DNA from: Dehalococcoidia bacterium
GTDB lineage: Bacteria > Chloroflexota > Dehalococcoidia > SM23-28-2 > RBG-16-64-32
Direction: 5' to 3'
DNA length: 6,555 nt
Assembly: GCA_030690405.1 (NCBI GenBank)
Contig: JAUYGU010000055.1
Coordinates: 1-6,555 of the forward strand
The notes beneath the pieces are model-generated. The model did no database searches and was not told the origin of the DNA. It worked only from the letters and a program-made list of their open reading frames with translations. Each line of letters starts with the position of its first letter. The first letter of the stretch is position 1. Made by a program: the position numbers and the translations under genes. Of the stretch, positions 1 through 5,624 are shown one piece after another.

Positions 1-1047
1 CTCATGGGCGGGCTTGTCGGCATCTTCGCCGTGCACCGCGCGGAGCGGCTGAACCGCTACTTGGTGGCCGGAGGCGTCGTCACCTGCGTGTCGTTCGCAG
101 TGCTGATCGCCTTCTGGCTACTCTCCGGCGGCCGTGACGCCTCCCACCCCGTATGGATGATCTTCTCCACCGGCCTGGGCGGCTTCCTCTCCGCCGTCGT
201 CGTCGTGGGCGCGTCCGTCATCCTCGGCCTGATGTTCGGCATCACCACTCGCATGCAGCTCATGGAGCTGGCGCAGATGAACCACCCGTTGCTGCGGCGG
301 CTGCAGGAGCAGGCGCCGGGGACGTTCCACCACAGCGTTATCGTCGGCAACCTGGCGGAGCGAGCGGCCGACCTGATCGGCGCCGATTCCCTGCTGGTCC
401 GCGTCGGCTGCTACTTCCACGACATCGGCAAGGTGGCGAAGCCCGTCTACTACATCGAGAACCAGATGCAGGGCGAGAACCCCCACGATAAGCTGGCCCC
501 CGCCGCCAGCGCGAGGATGGTGGCTGATCACGTCCACGCCGGCCAGGAGCTCGCCAGGCGGCACCGCGTGCCCGCCCGCGTGCGCGCCTTCATCCCGGAG
601 CACCACGGCACGCGTCTGGTGACCTACTTCTACCGTAAGGCCGCCATGGACGACGCCACCACAGACCCCGAAAAGTTCCGCTACCCCGGTCCGCGGCCGC
701 AGAGCAAGGAGACCGCCATCGTCATGCTGGCCGACTCCGTGGAGGCGGTGGTCCGCTCCAGCCGCGACCGCTCGGCGGAGCGCATCGACTCACTGGTGGA
801 CGCCGTGATCGCCGAGCGGGTGGCGGAGGGTCAGCTCGACGAGTGTGACATCACCCTGCGGGACCTGAAGACGGTCGGCGAATCGTTCAAGACGACGCTT
901 CGGGGCGTCTACCACCCGCGCATCGAGTACCCGGCACCGACGGCCGCCGAGCGGGCCACCGCCGCCGTTGGACGCTCCCCCGACCCGCTGCCGGGACCGA
1001 TGGACGGCACGGCGCCCCCGCTCGAGATCGAACGGCCTTCCGGCTAG
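1..1047 (+). CDS. 7TM-HD family membrane phosphodiesterase (YqfF/PgpH-like), 3' part
   Basis: The reading frame is open from base 1, so the 5' end lies outside the window and the ATG at 4 is internal. Numbered from that ATG, two hydrophobic helices are visible (about 20-41 and 53-80), followed by a cytosolic HD domain. The HD domain shows HH at 109-110, the HD pair H139-D140 in FHDIGK, a further HH pair in EHHGT (200-201), and D244 in MLADSVEA. These are the expected metal ligands, and the order GTFHHS, FHDIGK, IENQ, FRYPGP, LADS is that of YqfF/PgpH proteins. Characterised PgpH proteins hydrolyse cyclic di-AMP at the inner face of the membrane; that substrate is inferred here, not shown. The full protein would have an extracellular domain and more helices upstream. 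After the HD domain comes a Pro/Ala/Gly-rich tail (about 310-347) that looks disordered. The gene ends in a hairpin that includes the stop codon. Confidence 0.93.
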   Translation, partial: LMGGLVGIFAVHRAERLNRYLVAGGVVTCVSFAVLIAFWLLSGGRDASHPVWMIFSTGLGGFLSAVVVVGASVILGLMFGITTRMQLMELAQMNHPLLRRLQEQAPGTFHHSVIVGNLAERAADLIGADSLLVRVGCYFHDIGKVAKPVYYIENQMQGENPHDKLAPAASARMVADHVHAGQELARRHRVPARVRAFIPEHHGTRLVTYFYRKAAMDDATTDPEKFRYPGPRPQSKETAIVMLADSVEAVVRSSRDRSAERIDSLVDAVIAERVAEGQLDECDITLRDLKTVGESFKTTLRGVYHPRIEYPAPTAAERATAAVGRSPDPLPGPMDGTAPPLEIERPSG

Positions 1048-1052
1048 GCCGT
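1032..1052 (+). terminator. possible hairpin terminator at the end of the HD gene
   Basis: ACGGCC (1032-1037) pairs with GGCCGT (1047-1052) around a 9-base loop, and the TAG stop codon sits at the loop/stem boundary. There is no T-run after it, so intrinsic termination is uncertain. A promoter for the next gene follows within 20 bases. Confidence 0.3.
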
Positions 1053-1069
1053 CCGCAGCGCGCGGGGTC

Positions 1070-1098
1070 TTGTAATCGCGGCCCTTACGCCCCATAAT
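1070..1098 (+). promoter_or_regulatory. sigma-70-type promoter for the DinB-like gene
   Basis: TTGTAA (1070-1075) and CATAAT (1093-1098) are separated by exactly 17 bases, close to the TTGACA/TATAAT consensus. Transcription would start near 1105, giving a leader of about 30 bases that includes the AAGGAGG ribosome binding site. This places the gene in its own transcription unit, separate from the HD gene. Confidence 0.6.
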
Positions 1099-1135
1099 CT
1101 GCGGTACGTTTCTCTTCCACTAGAAGGAGGCAGTT

Positions 1136-1654
1136 GTGGATGCCGTCTCGCTGCTGAGCCAGCAGATACGGAGCGCTCACGAGATAGTCGAAGGCACGGT
1201 CGCCGACCTGACGGCTGAGCAGGCGCAGTGGAAGCCGGCCGGCAAGGCGATCGCGGCCGGCCCCCTCTACGTGCACGTCTCTGCCGCAGAAGACCTCTTC
1301 CTGAACATGATGACCGGCCGCCAGCCTTTGGCGATGGGCGCTTACGCGGGCAAGACGGGGGTGAGCGAGCCCTACCCGATACAAGGCGGCTATGACGAGT
1401 GGGCGAAGCGCGTGAAGATCGACCTGCCGCAGCTCCGCGAGTACGTCCAGGCGGTGTTCAAGAACACCGAGGACTACGTCGCCGGCCTCACGCCGGAAGG
1501 CCTGGACCGGGAGATGGATCTCACCAGCGCGGGCCTCGGCAAGATGAGCCTCGGCGCGTTCATCACGATGACCAGCGTGATCCATCCGTCCAACCACATC
1601 GGCGAAATCTCCTGCCTCAAGGGGCTACAGGGCGCGAAGGGATACCCGTTCTAG
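1136..1654 (+). CDS. DinB-like four-helix putative metalloenzyme
   Basis: A 172-residue protein of typical DinB/YfiT-superfamily length. The opening QQIRSAHEIVEGTVADLTAEQ followed by QWKP is characteristic: members begin with a long helix, then 'lt.eql.wrp'. Three histidines in the usual places could bind the metal: H47 in YVHVSAAEDLF, and H150 and H154 in HPSNHIGEI. Members include DNA-damage-inducible proteins and thiol-dependent transferases using mycothiol or bacillithiol, but most have no known substrate and nothing here identifies one. The start is GTG at 1136, set by AGAAGGAGG ending 5 bases upstream; the ATG at 1140 is out of frame. It converges on the acyl-CoA synthetase gene with only 10 bases between stop codons. 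The superfamily is secure; the function is unknown. Confidence 0.85.
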   Translation: MDAVSLLSQQIRSAHEIVEGTVADLTAEQAQWKPAGKAIAAGPLYVHVSAAEDLFLNMMTGRQPLAMGAYAGKTGVSEPYPIQGGYDEWAKRVKIDLPQLREYVQAVFKNTEDYVAGLTPEGLDREMDLTSAGLGKMSLGAFITMTSVIHPSNHIGEISCLKGLQGAKGYPF

Positions 1655-1674
1655 CGGTCGCCCGCTAAGACCGC
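1654..1674. terminator. possible bidirectional hairpin between convergent genes
   Basis: GCGGTC (1654-1659) pairs with GACCGC (1669-1674) around a 9-base loop. It lies exactly where the DinB gene (stop 1652-1654) and the minus-strand acyl-CoA synthetase gene (stop 1665-1667) meet, so it could terminate both transcripts. It is GC-rich and lacks a T-run, so the call rests on position and symmetry. Confidence 0.4.
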
Positions 1675-3107
1675 CCCTCCCAATACGCCACGAAGCGGGC
1701 CAGCGCCCGCACCGCCCGCTCCACGCTGGGGAACACCGCCAGCTCCGCCTCCACCAGCGTCTCCCGTGACGCCGAGACGAGTCGCCATAGCCGCTCGTCG
1801 CTGTAGTCCGCCGGGCCGATGACGGCCGCCAGCGGCTTGCCGGTGCGCGCGCCGATCTCCGCGAAGCGCTCCGGAATGCGGTTCAGCAGCGCCTCCGCGT
1901 TGGGCCGTCCCAGCGCCCACGCCTCGCCCACGTTGGCGAGGAGGAGGTCGATGCCGGGGCTGGCGTCCATCCACTCCAGGACGGACGTACCGCCGACGCC
2001 GCTGCCGGCGAGGATCGACTGGTCGACCGGGTTCGTCAGCCAGCCCGCGAGGTCCGGCGCCTTCTCCGCGATGCGCTTCTCGACGTCCGCGGGCAGGGGC
2101 GGCACGCTCAGCCCCAGCTCCTCGCACTGGTCGGCCGTGAGCACGGAGCGCCCGCCGCCGCCGCCCACCATCCCCAGCCGACGGCCGCCGCCCGGCCGCA
2201 TGTAGGCGAAGGCGAGGAGCATATCGATCAGCTCCTCGACGGTGTCGACCGGCACGGCGCCGGCCTGGGCAACGGCGGCGTCCCAGACGTCGCGCTGTCC
2301 CGCCAGCGCCGCCGTGTGCGAGGCGGCGGCTCTCCCTCCGGCGGCTGTCCGGCCCCCCTTCAGCACCACCGCCGGCTTCGCGGCGGCGGCGCGCTTCAGC
2401 GCCGCCAGGAAGCGCCGCCCGTCGCGAACGCCCTCCACGTACGCCCCCACCACCGCGGTCTCTCCATCGGCGGCGAAGTACTCCAGGAAGTCGGACTCGT
2501 TCAGGTCAATGCCGTTGCCGTAGCTCACCGCCTTCGAGAACCGCAGGCCGCGGGGCTCGCCGAAGTACGTTAGCTCGAACAGCAGGTTCCCGCTCTGCGA
2601 TAGGAGGCCGATCTTTCCCGGCCGCTGCGGCATGTCGGCGCGGAAGGAGATGCCCTGCGCGGGGTAGAGGAGCCCCATGCAGTTTGGGCCAATGATGCGG
2701 ACGCCCGCCGCGCGGGCCCGCTCCGCCAGCCGGCGTTCCAGCTCCGTGCCCTCCGCGCGGCCCGTTTCCGAGAATCGGGCCGTGAACAGCTGGAGGGCGC
2801 GCGCTCCCTTCGCCGCGCAGTCGTCGACGAGGTCCAGGACGGCGGACGCCGGTATGCAGGAGATGACGTAGTCGACCGTCTCCGGCGTCGCTCGCAGGGA
2901 GGGGTACGACGTCAACCCCAGTATCTCCTCCGCACGCGGGTTCACCGGGTAGATTTCGCCGGCGTAGCCGAACGCCTGGAGGGCGTGGAGGTAGTCGTAG
3001 CCGGGCGTGTCGGGGTTGGCGGAGGCGCCGACGACGGCGATGGAGCGCGGGTGGAAGATCGCCTCGATCTCGGTGGCGAGGCCGGCGGGCGCGGTCTCCT
3101 TCGGCAT
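1665..3107 (-). CDS. CoA-binding, ADP-forming acyl-CoA synthetase alpha-type protein
   Basis: A protein of about 480 residues matching the alpha part of ADP-forming acyl/acetyl-CoA synthetases (succinyl-CoA ligase-like). Numbering counts from the GTG at 3113, which is 2 codons before the chosen ATG. The N-terminal CoA-binding Rossmann domain has [16 protein letters not shown] (24-39), [12 protein letters not shown] and [12 protein letters not shown] (140-151). The next flavodoxin-like domain starts at [12 protein letters not shown] (166-177) and contains [18 protein letters not shown]266 in SHTAALAG corresponds to the phosphorylated histidine of the family. A third, ligase-CoA-like domain runs to the end. 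The ATP-grasp (beta) domain that would supply nucleotide binding is missing and no beta gene is in the window. It must therefore pair with a distant beta subunit or do something else; its acyl substrate is unknown. ATG at 3107 is preferred over GTG at 3113. Neither has a clear ribosome binding site. Confidence 0.85.
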   Translation of the reverse strand: MPKETAPAGLATEIEAIFHPRSIAVVGASANPDTPGYDYLHALQAFGYAGEIYPVNPRAEEILGLTSYPSLRATPETVDYVISCIPASAVLDLVDDCAAKGARALQLFTARFSETGRAEGTELERRLAERARAAGVRIIGPNCMGLLYPAQGISFRADMPQRPGKIGLLSQSGNLLFELTYFGEPRGLRFSKAVSYGNGIDLNESDFLEYFAADGETAVVGAYVEGVRDGRRFLAALKRAAAAKPAVVLKGGRTAAGGRAAASHTAALAGQRDVWDAAVAQAGAVPVDTVEELIDMLLAFAYMRPGGGRRLGMVGGGGGRSVLTADQCEELGLSVPPLPADVEKRIAEKAPDLAGWLTNPVDQSILAGSGVGGTSVLEWMDASPGIDLLLANVGEAWALGRPNAEALLNRIPERFAEIGARTGKPLAAVIGPADYSDERLWRLVSASRETLVEAELAVFPSVERAVRALARFVAYWEGRS

Positions 3108-3120
3108 GGCCACAGATTAC

Positions 3121-3148
3121 AGTGAACAGTGGACAGTGAACAGTGGAC
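3121..3148. repeat. four tandem heptamers AGTGRAC
   Basis: The stretch reads AGTGAAC, AGTGGAC, AGTGAAC, AGTGGAC with no gaps, that is two perfect copies of the 14-mer AGTGAACAGTGGAC. It sits in the 82-base gap between the divergent acyl-CoA synthetase and purQ genes, 8 bases upstream of the -35 element proposed for purQ and next to the start of the minus-strand gene. It may be a binding array for a regulator or a dispersed filler repeat. Similar AGTGAACAGTGGACAGT strings occur between genes in other genomes, as I recall. Confidence 0.8.
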
Positions 3149-3156
3149 GGCCAGGT

Positions 3157-3185
3157 TTGGTGTTCCTGGCGTGTTGTGGTATAAG
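3157..3185 (+). promoter_or_regulatory. candidate promoter of purQ
   Basis: TTGGTG (3157-3162) and TATAAG (3180-3185) are 17 bases apart; the -10 matches consensus at 5 of 6 positions. The start site would fall near 3191-3193, leaving only a few bases before the purQ ATG at 3196. In that case the AAGGG ribosome binding site at 3183-3187 would not be in the mRNA and purQ would be translated nearly leaderless. Otherwise transcription starts further upstream and AAGGG is used. Confidence 0.45.
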
Positions 3186-3195
3186 GGTGGCGAAG

Positions 3196-3894
3196 ATGCG
3201 CTTCGCCGTCGTCGTCTTTCCCGGCACCTGGAGCGATCACGATACGCACTACGCGCTGACCGCCGTCCTTGGCCAGGAGGCGGATCTGGTCTGGCATCGC
3301 GAACGCGACCTCTCGCGATACGACGTGGTGGTGCTGCCCGGCGGCTTCTCCTACGGCGACTACCTGCGTACGGGGGCGATCGCCCGCTTCTCGCCGGTGA
3401 TGGAGGCGGTGGCGGCGCACGCCGAGGCCGGCAAGCCGGTGATCGGCATCTGCAACGGCTTCCAGGTCCTCTGCGAGGCGCACCTGCTGCCCGGCGCTCT
3501 GATGCGCAACGATTCCCTCCAGTACCGCTGCGTCTGGGTCCACCTGCGCGTCGAGAACGCGGAGACGCCGTTCACGGTCGCCTGCCATCCCGGCCAGGTG
3601 CTGCGGATACCGATCTCCCACGGTGAGGGGCGCTACGTCGCCGACGAGGCGACGCTCGCTGCGCTCGAGTCGGCCGGGCGGGTGGTGTTCCGCTACTGCG
3701 ACGCCGGCGGCGAGGTGACGCCGGAGGCGAACCCGAACGGCAGCGTGAGCAACATCGCGGGCATCATCAACGAACGCGGGAACGTGCTGGGGATGATGCC
3801 GCACCCGGAGCGGGCCTGCGAGTCGCTGATGGGCGGCGAGGACGGCCTGGCGCTGTGGCTGTCCGTGCTGGACTGGGCGAAGGTGAGGGCGTAA
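3196..3894 (+). CDS. purQ: phosphoribosylformylglycinamidine synthase glutaminase subunit PurQ
   Basis: A 232-residue class I glutamine amidotransferase that releases ammonia from glutamine for FGAM synthase, the step turning FGAR into FGAM in purine synthesis. The catalytic triad is visible: C86 in GICNGFQVL, and H203 and E205 in MPHPERA. Other family marks are FPGTWSDHD (8-16), [19 protein letters not shown] (47-65), HGEGRY and [10 protein letters not shown]. The length fits stand-alone PurQ (about 225-235 residues), which works with PurL and PurS. The start is ATG at 3196, with AAGGG 8 bases upstream; GTG at 3187 is an in-frame alternative. PurL begins 1.8 kb downstream instead of adjacent. 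The last 92 coding bases before the final codon-end (3799-3890) recur almost exactly at 4404-4495. PurS is not in the window. Confidence 0.97.
   Translation: MRFAVVVFPGTWSDHDTHYALTAVLGQEADLVWHRERDLSRYDVVVLPGGFSYGDYLRTGAIARFSPVMEAVAAHAEAGKPVIGICNGFQVLCEAHLLPGALMRNDSLQYRCVWVHLRVENAETPFTVACHPGQVLRIPISHGEGRYVADEATLAALESAGRVVFRYCDAGGEVTPEANPNGSVSNIAGIINERGNVLGMMPHPERACESLMGGEDGLALWLSVLDWAKVRA
3799..3890 (+). repeat. direct repeat copy 1, purQ 3' end
   Basis: These 92 bases, codons 202-231 of purQ plus two bases, match 4404-4495 at 91 of 92 positions with an offset of 605. The only difference is T at 3874 versus C at 4479 (Trp227 versus Arg). The two copies bracket the DUF4258-DUF2283 module. Confidence 0.95.
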
Positions 3895-3898
3895 GGCG

Positions 3899-4151
3899 TT
3901 GGCGGACAAGCCGATACGCTTTACGCGCCACGCCCGCAATTAGGATGCGCTGGTTTCGGATATCATCGGAACAGGTGGAAGCTTGTCTTCGCTCCGCTGA
4001 CCAAACGACACCCAGTGCCAAAAACAGGGTAAACTATTGGCGTCGAGGCGGCGGGAAATTCGTAAAGGTTACAGCCGTTGAAGAAGGTGACGCTATCGTT
4101 GTGATAACGGTTACATCGCGGAGGAGAGGCCTGCCGGAGGCTCAAACATGA
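3899..4151 (+). pseudogene. frameshifted DUF4258 family gene
   Basis: Two frames together encode one DUF4258-like protein of about 83 residues. The first starts at TTG 3899 and reads LADKPIRFTRHARN to a TAG at 3941-3943. Skipping one base (T at 3941) continues as RMRWFRISSEQVEACL, then NYWRR, GKFVKVTAVEEGDAIVVITV and a basic RRRG end. The joined pattern, basic RHAR-x-RMR, then IS-x-EQV and the hydrophobic strands near the end, is the family signature as I know it. It starts 4 bases after the purQ stop; TTG is the only good start left in that frame because a TGA lies at 3884-3886. Its TGA overlaps the ATG of the DUF2283 gene (ATGA), which indicates translational coupling. The family has no established function that I can state; it often sits beside DUF2283. 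The frameshift may be genuine decay or a sequencing or assembly error. Confidence 0.75.
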
Positions 4152-4381
4152 AGATAACTTATGACTCTGAAGCCGACGCCCTCTACATTCGACTGCGGGA
4201 AGTGGAACTCGCCGACAGCATGGATGTAGAAGAGGGTGTCACCGTTGATCTGGACAGCGAGGGTCACATCGCGGGAATTGAGATTCTGGACGCCAGCAAG
4301 CGGATGACTCCTGAAGAGCTGGCCAACATACATTATGAGAACCTCCTCCTCACCGCGGCTGGAGAGCCTGCGGGTTCCTGA
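4148..4381 (+). CDS. DUF2283 family protein
   Basis: A small acidic 77-residue protein whose N-terminal 50 residues are a clear DUF2283 match: MKITYDSEADALYIRL (1-16), then an acidic segment, GVTVDLDSEGHIAGIEILDAS. The start is ATG 4148, preceded by CGGAGG (4135-4140) at 7 bases. The start overlaps the stop of the frameshifted DUF4258 gene by 4 bases, so the two form one translational unit. The pairing and the small sizes resemble a toxin-antitoxin layout, with DUF2283 as the possible antitoxin. That is inference; neither family has a function I can cite. The C-terminal part (MTPEELANIHYENLL, then a short Gly/Ala tail) ends exactly where purQ-derived sequence resumes. Local GC is about 55%, well below that of its neighbours, which suggests foreign origin. 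Confidence 0.9.
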   Translation: MKITYDSEADALYIRLREVELADSMDVEEGVTVDLDSEGHIAGIEILDASKRMTPEELANIHYENLLLTAAGEPAGS

Positions 4382-4396
4382 TGCCCCACCCGGAGC
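4381..4396 (+). repeat. short extra copy of the purQ MPHPE segment
   Basis: ATGCCCCACCCGGAGC matches purQ 3796-3811 at 15 of 16 bases; the change (CCG to CCC) is silent in the MPHPE motif. It lies immediately after the DUF2283 stop codon and 23 bases before the matching point in the long repeat copy, in a different frame. It looks like a second partial purQ-derived piece at the junction. Confidence 0.65.
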
Positions 4397-4401
4397 AGCC
4401 C

Positions 4402-4420
4402 GCCCGCACCCGGAGCGGGC
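4402..4420 (+). terminator. possible hairpin after the DUF2283 gene
   Basis: GCCCGC (4402-4407) can pair with GCGGGC (4415-4420) around 7 bases, 20 bases past the DUF2283 stop. There is no T-run, and the right arm lies inside the purQ-derived repeat, so this may be chance in GC-rich DNA. Confidence 0.2.
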
Positions 4421-4499
4421 CTGCGAGTCGCTGATGGGCGGCGAGGACGGCCTGGCGCTGTGGCTGTCCGTGCTGGACCGGGCGAAGGTGAGGGCTTGA
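4404..4499 (+). pseudogene. duplicated 3' fragment of purQ
   Basis: This fragment encodes the last 31 residues of PurQ ([13 protein letters not shown] to DRAKVRA) plus a stop codon, in a frame with no purQ sequence before it. Bases 4404-4495 match 3799-3890 at 91 of 92. Past the match, the last codon and stop differ (GCG TAA in purQ, GCT TGA here) yet still encode Ala-stop, so the alternative ending is coding-consistent and not random drift. One residue differs: Trp227 becomes Arg. It cannot make an active enzyme: it has H203/E205 but lacks C86. It is either the original end of the resident purQ displaced by an incoming module that brought its own tail, or a remnant of a second purQ copy. Confidence 0.85.
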
Positions 4500-4557
4500 C
4501 ACTCCGACCTATGCTGTTTGAGCCGGCAAGGCTTCAAGCGGAGAGCGTGGTTCACGT

Positions 4558-4578
4558 TCGAGTGGCCCTCGAGTGGCC
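4558..4578 (+). repeat. 10-bp direct repeat upstream of the DUF4389 gene
   Basis: TCGAGTGGCC occurs at 4558-4567 and again at 4569-4578, an 11-base period. It ends just before the ribosome binding site (AAAGGAAAGGGG, 4579-4590) of the DUF4389 gene. It could be a small operator or a slippage duplication; nothing else supports either. Confidence 0.6.
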
Positions 4579-4596
4579 AAAGGAAAGGGGTGCAGA

Positions 4597-5193
4597 ATGT
4601 CCGTAGAAACGGCCGTCACCGGAGCGCCTGGTTATCCGCTGCGCTTTGACGTGGAGTACCCGGAGCAGCTGTCACGCTGGCTCATCTTCGTCAAGTGGCT
4701 GCTGGCGATCCCACACTTTCTCATCCTGTACGCCCTGGGCGCCGTGGCCAACGTCATCACATTCATCGCGTTCTTCGCCATCCTGTTCACCGGGCGCTAT
4801 CCCAGGGGGCTATTTGACTTCGTGGTCAACATCTACCGCTGGCAGGAGAACGTGTTCGCGTACTACGGCCTGTTCCGCGACGAGTATCCGCCCTTCTCCT
4901 GGGAGGCCGGGAAATACCCGGTGACGTTTGAGGTCGATTACCCGGAGAACCTGTCGCGGTGGATGATATTCGTGAAGTGGCTGCTGGTCATTCCTCACAT
5001 CATCGTTCTCGCTTTCCTGTACATCGTCGCCCTTGTGGTCTGGGTCATCGTCTGGTTCGCCATTCTGTTCACGGGACGGTTCCCGCGCGGCCTTTTCGAT
5101 TTCCTGGTGGGGGTCAACCGCTGGAGCCTGCGCGTCAACGCCTACGCCGCTCTTCTCCTGAGGGACGACTACCCGCCGTTCAGCCTGCGTTAG
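4597..5193 (+). CDS. DUF4389 domain membrane protein with two internal repeats
   Basis: A 198-residue protein built from two similar halves of about 90 residues (13-101 and 107-196). Each half runs: YP-beta-like entry (FDVEYPEQLSRW / FEVDYPENLSRW), IFVKWLL-x-IPH, a long hydrophobic stretch (about 37-64 and 131-159), then FAILFTGR-x-PRGLFDF, RW and DEYPPFS/DDYPPFS. This is the DUF4389 pattern, known from membrane proteins of unknown role. The predicted topology is two hydrophobic segments, each possibly a helical hairpin, with the conserved RYPRGLFDF loops on one face. ATG 4597 is chosen over GTG 4573 because AGGAAAGGGG ends 6 bases before it. It sits between the purQ remnant and a second small membrane protein, 18 bases away, which suggests cotranscription. 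No function can be assigned. Confidence 0.88.
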   Translation: MSVETAVTGAPGYPLRFDVEYPEQLSRWLIFVKWLLAIPHFLILYALGAVANVITFIAFFAILFTGRYPRGLFDFVVNIYRWQENVFAYYGLFRDEYPPFSWEAGKYPVTFEVDYPENLSRWMIFVKWLLVIPHIIVLAFLYIVALVVWVIVWFAILFTGRFPRGLFDFLVGVNRWSLRVNAYAALLLRDDYPPFSLR

Positions 5194-5211
5194 CCCGCCG
5201 CGTGTGGTAGG

Positions 5212-5448
5212 ATGGCGGCTGTTATGGCGGAGAGCACGGCCGCCCGCAAAGTGGTTGAGCCCTGGCACACGCGGCCCTGGGTGACCATGGCCGCGATGTA
5301 CGTCTTTCTGCCGGTGGGCCTCTACCACATGTGGCGGTTCCGGGACTGGCCGGGCTGGCTGAAGTGGTTCAGCACCGTCTTCGGGCCCGCCTTCGCCGCC
5401 GTGTGGGCCTACATCACCTCCGTTTATATCTGGCCGCGTATCTTCTAG
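5212..5448 (+). CDS. small membrane protein with two predicted helices
   Basis: A 78-residue protein (74 if ATG 5224 is used) that I do not assign to a named family. Two hydrophobic segments, about 24-43 (VTMAAMYVFLPVGLYHMW) and 52-74 (WFSTVFGPAFAAVWAYITSV), flank a short charged loop with RFRDWPGWLKW. The pattern 'P-x-GLY-x-MW followed by W-x-K' recurs in small bacterial membrane proteins. It follows the DUF4389 gene by 18 bases, so the two probably share a transcript. Neither start has a strong ribosome binding site: ATG 5212 directly abuts TAGG, while ATG 5224 is 10 bases downstream of a -10-like TAGGAT (5208-5213). Confidence 0.65.
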   Translation: MAAVMAESTAARKVVEPWHTRPWVTMAAMYVFLPVGLYHMWRFRDWPGWLKWFSTVFGPAFAAVWAYITSVYIWPRIF

Positions 5449-5449
5449 C

Positions 5450-5470
5450 GCCGCGTTGGTCGCGCGCGGC
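5450..5470 (+). terminator. possible hairpin after the small membrane protein gene
   Basis: GCCGCG (5450-5455) pairs with CGCGGC (5465-5470) around 9 bases, two bases past the stop codon. There is no T-run. The position makes it a candidate end for the DUF4389 transcript. Confidence 0.3.
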
Positions 5471-5474
5471 TGGT

Positions 5475-5526
5475 TGAGATTCCTCGCTCGCGTTCGCCGA
5501 GAGGCGAACTTGCCGCTCGGAATGAC
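5475..5526. repeat. dispersed repeat copy A (GATTCCTCGC...GGAATGACA)
   Basis: The ends GAGATTCCTCGCTCGCG and CGCTCGGAATGACAGA match a family of dispersed intergenic repeats whose reverse strand translates as 'CHSER...EES'; here the reverse strand reads LICHSERQV...ASEES. Inside lies a perfect 7-bp hairpin, GTTCGCC (5492-5498) and GGCGAAC (5503-5509), closed by a GAGA (GNRA-type) tetraloop. A related shorter copy lies 100 bases downstream. No gene is seen in 5449-5670. Confidence 0.7.
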
Positions 5527-5578
5527 AGATAAGGTGAGGGCGGGCAGAGGGGGTGGCTGCCGGGGGTTGCCCCGCCGC

Positions 5579-5610
5579 CAGATTCTTCGCTTCGCTCAGC
5601 AATGACAGGG
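5579..5610. repeat. dispersed repeat copy B (GATTCTTCGC...CAATGACAG)
   Basis: CAGATTCTTCGCTTCGC followed by TCAGCAATGACAGG is a shorter version of copy A in the same orientation and without the internal hairpin insert. The reverse strand reads SLLSEAKNL, another common spurious translation of this repeat class. It ends about 60 bases before purL. Confidence 0.65.
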
Positions 5611-5624
5611 GGAGGGTGGGCGCC

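Noticed and set aside
3217..3244. Pur[10 protein letters not shown] instead of the FPGSNCD form known from Bacillus
   Set aside because: The catalytic Cys86, His203 and Glu205 are all present, and FPGT/S-x-x-D variants without that cysteine occur in other bacterial PurQ proteins as I recall, so it is ordinary variation.
2506..3939. Long minus-strand open frame of 477 codons across the purQ region
   Set aside because: It lies antisense to purQ and in a shifted frame of the acyl-CoA synthetase gene, contains the spurious repeat translation [12 protein letters not shown], and has Arg/Pro/His-rich composition typical of GC-rich shadow frames.
4496..4524. Perfect TTGACA at 4496-4501 as a -35 box for the DUF4389 gene
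   Set aside because: It is formed by the end of the purQ fragment (its TGA stop plus flanking bases), and the only -10-like hexamer, TATGCT at 4510, is just 8 bases away; nothing suitable lies at 16-18 bases.
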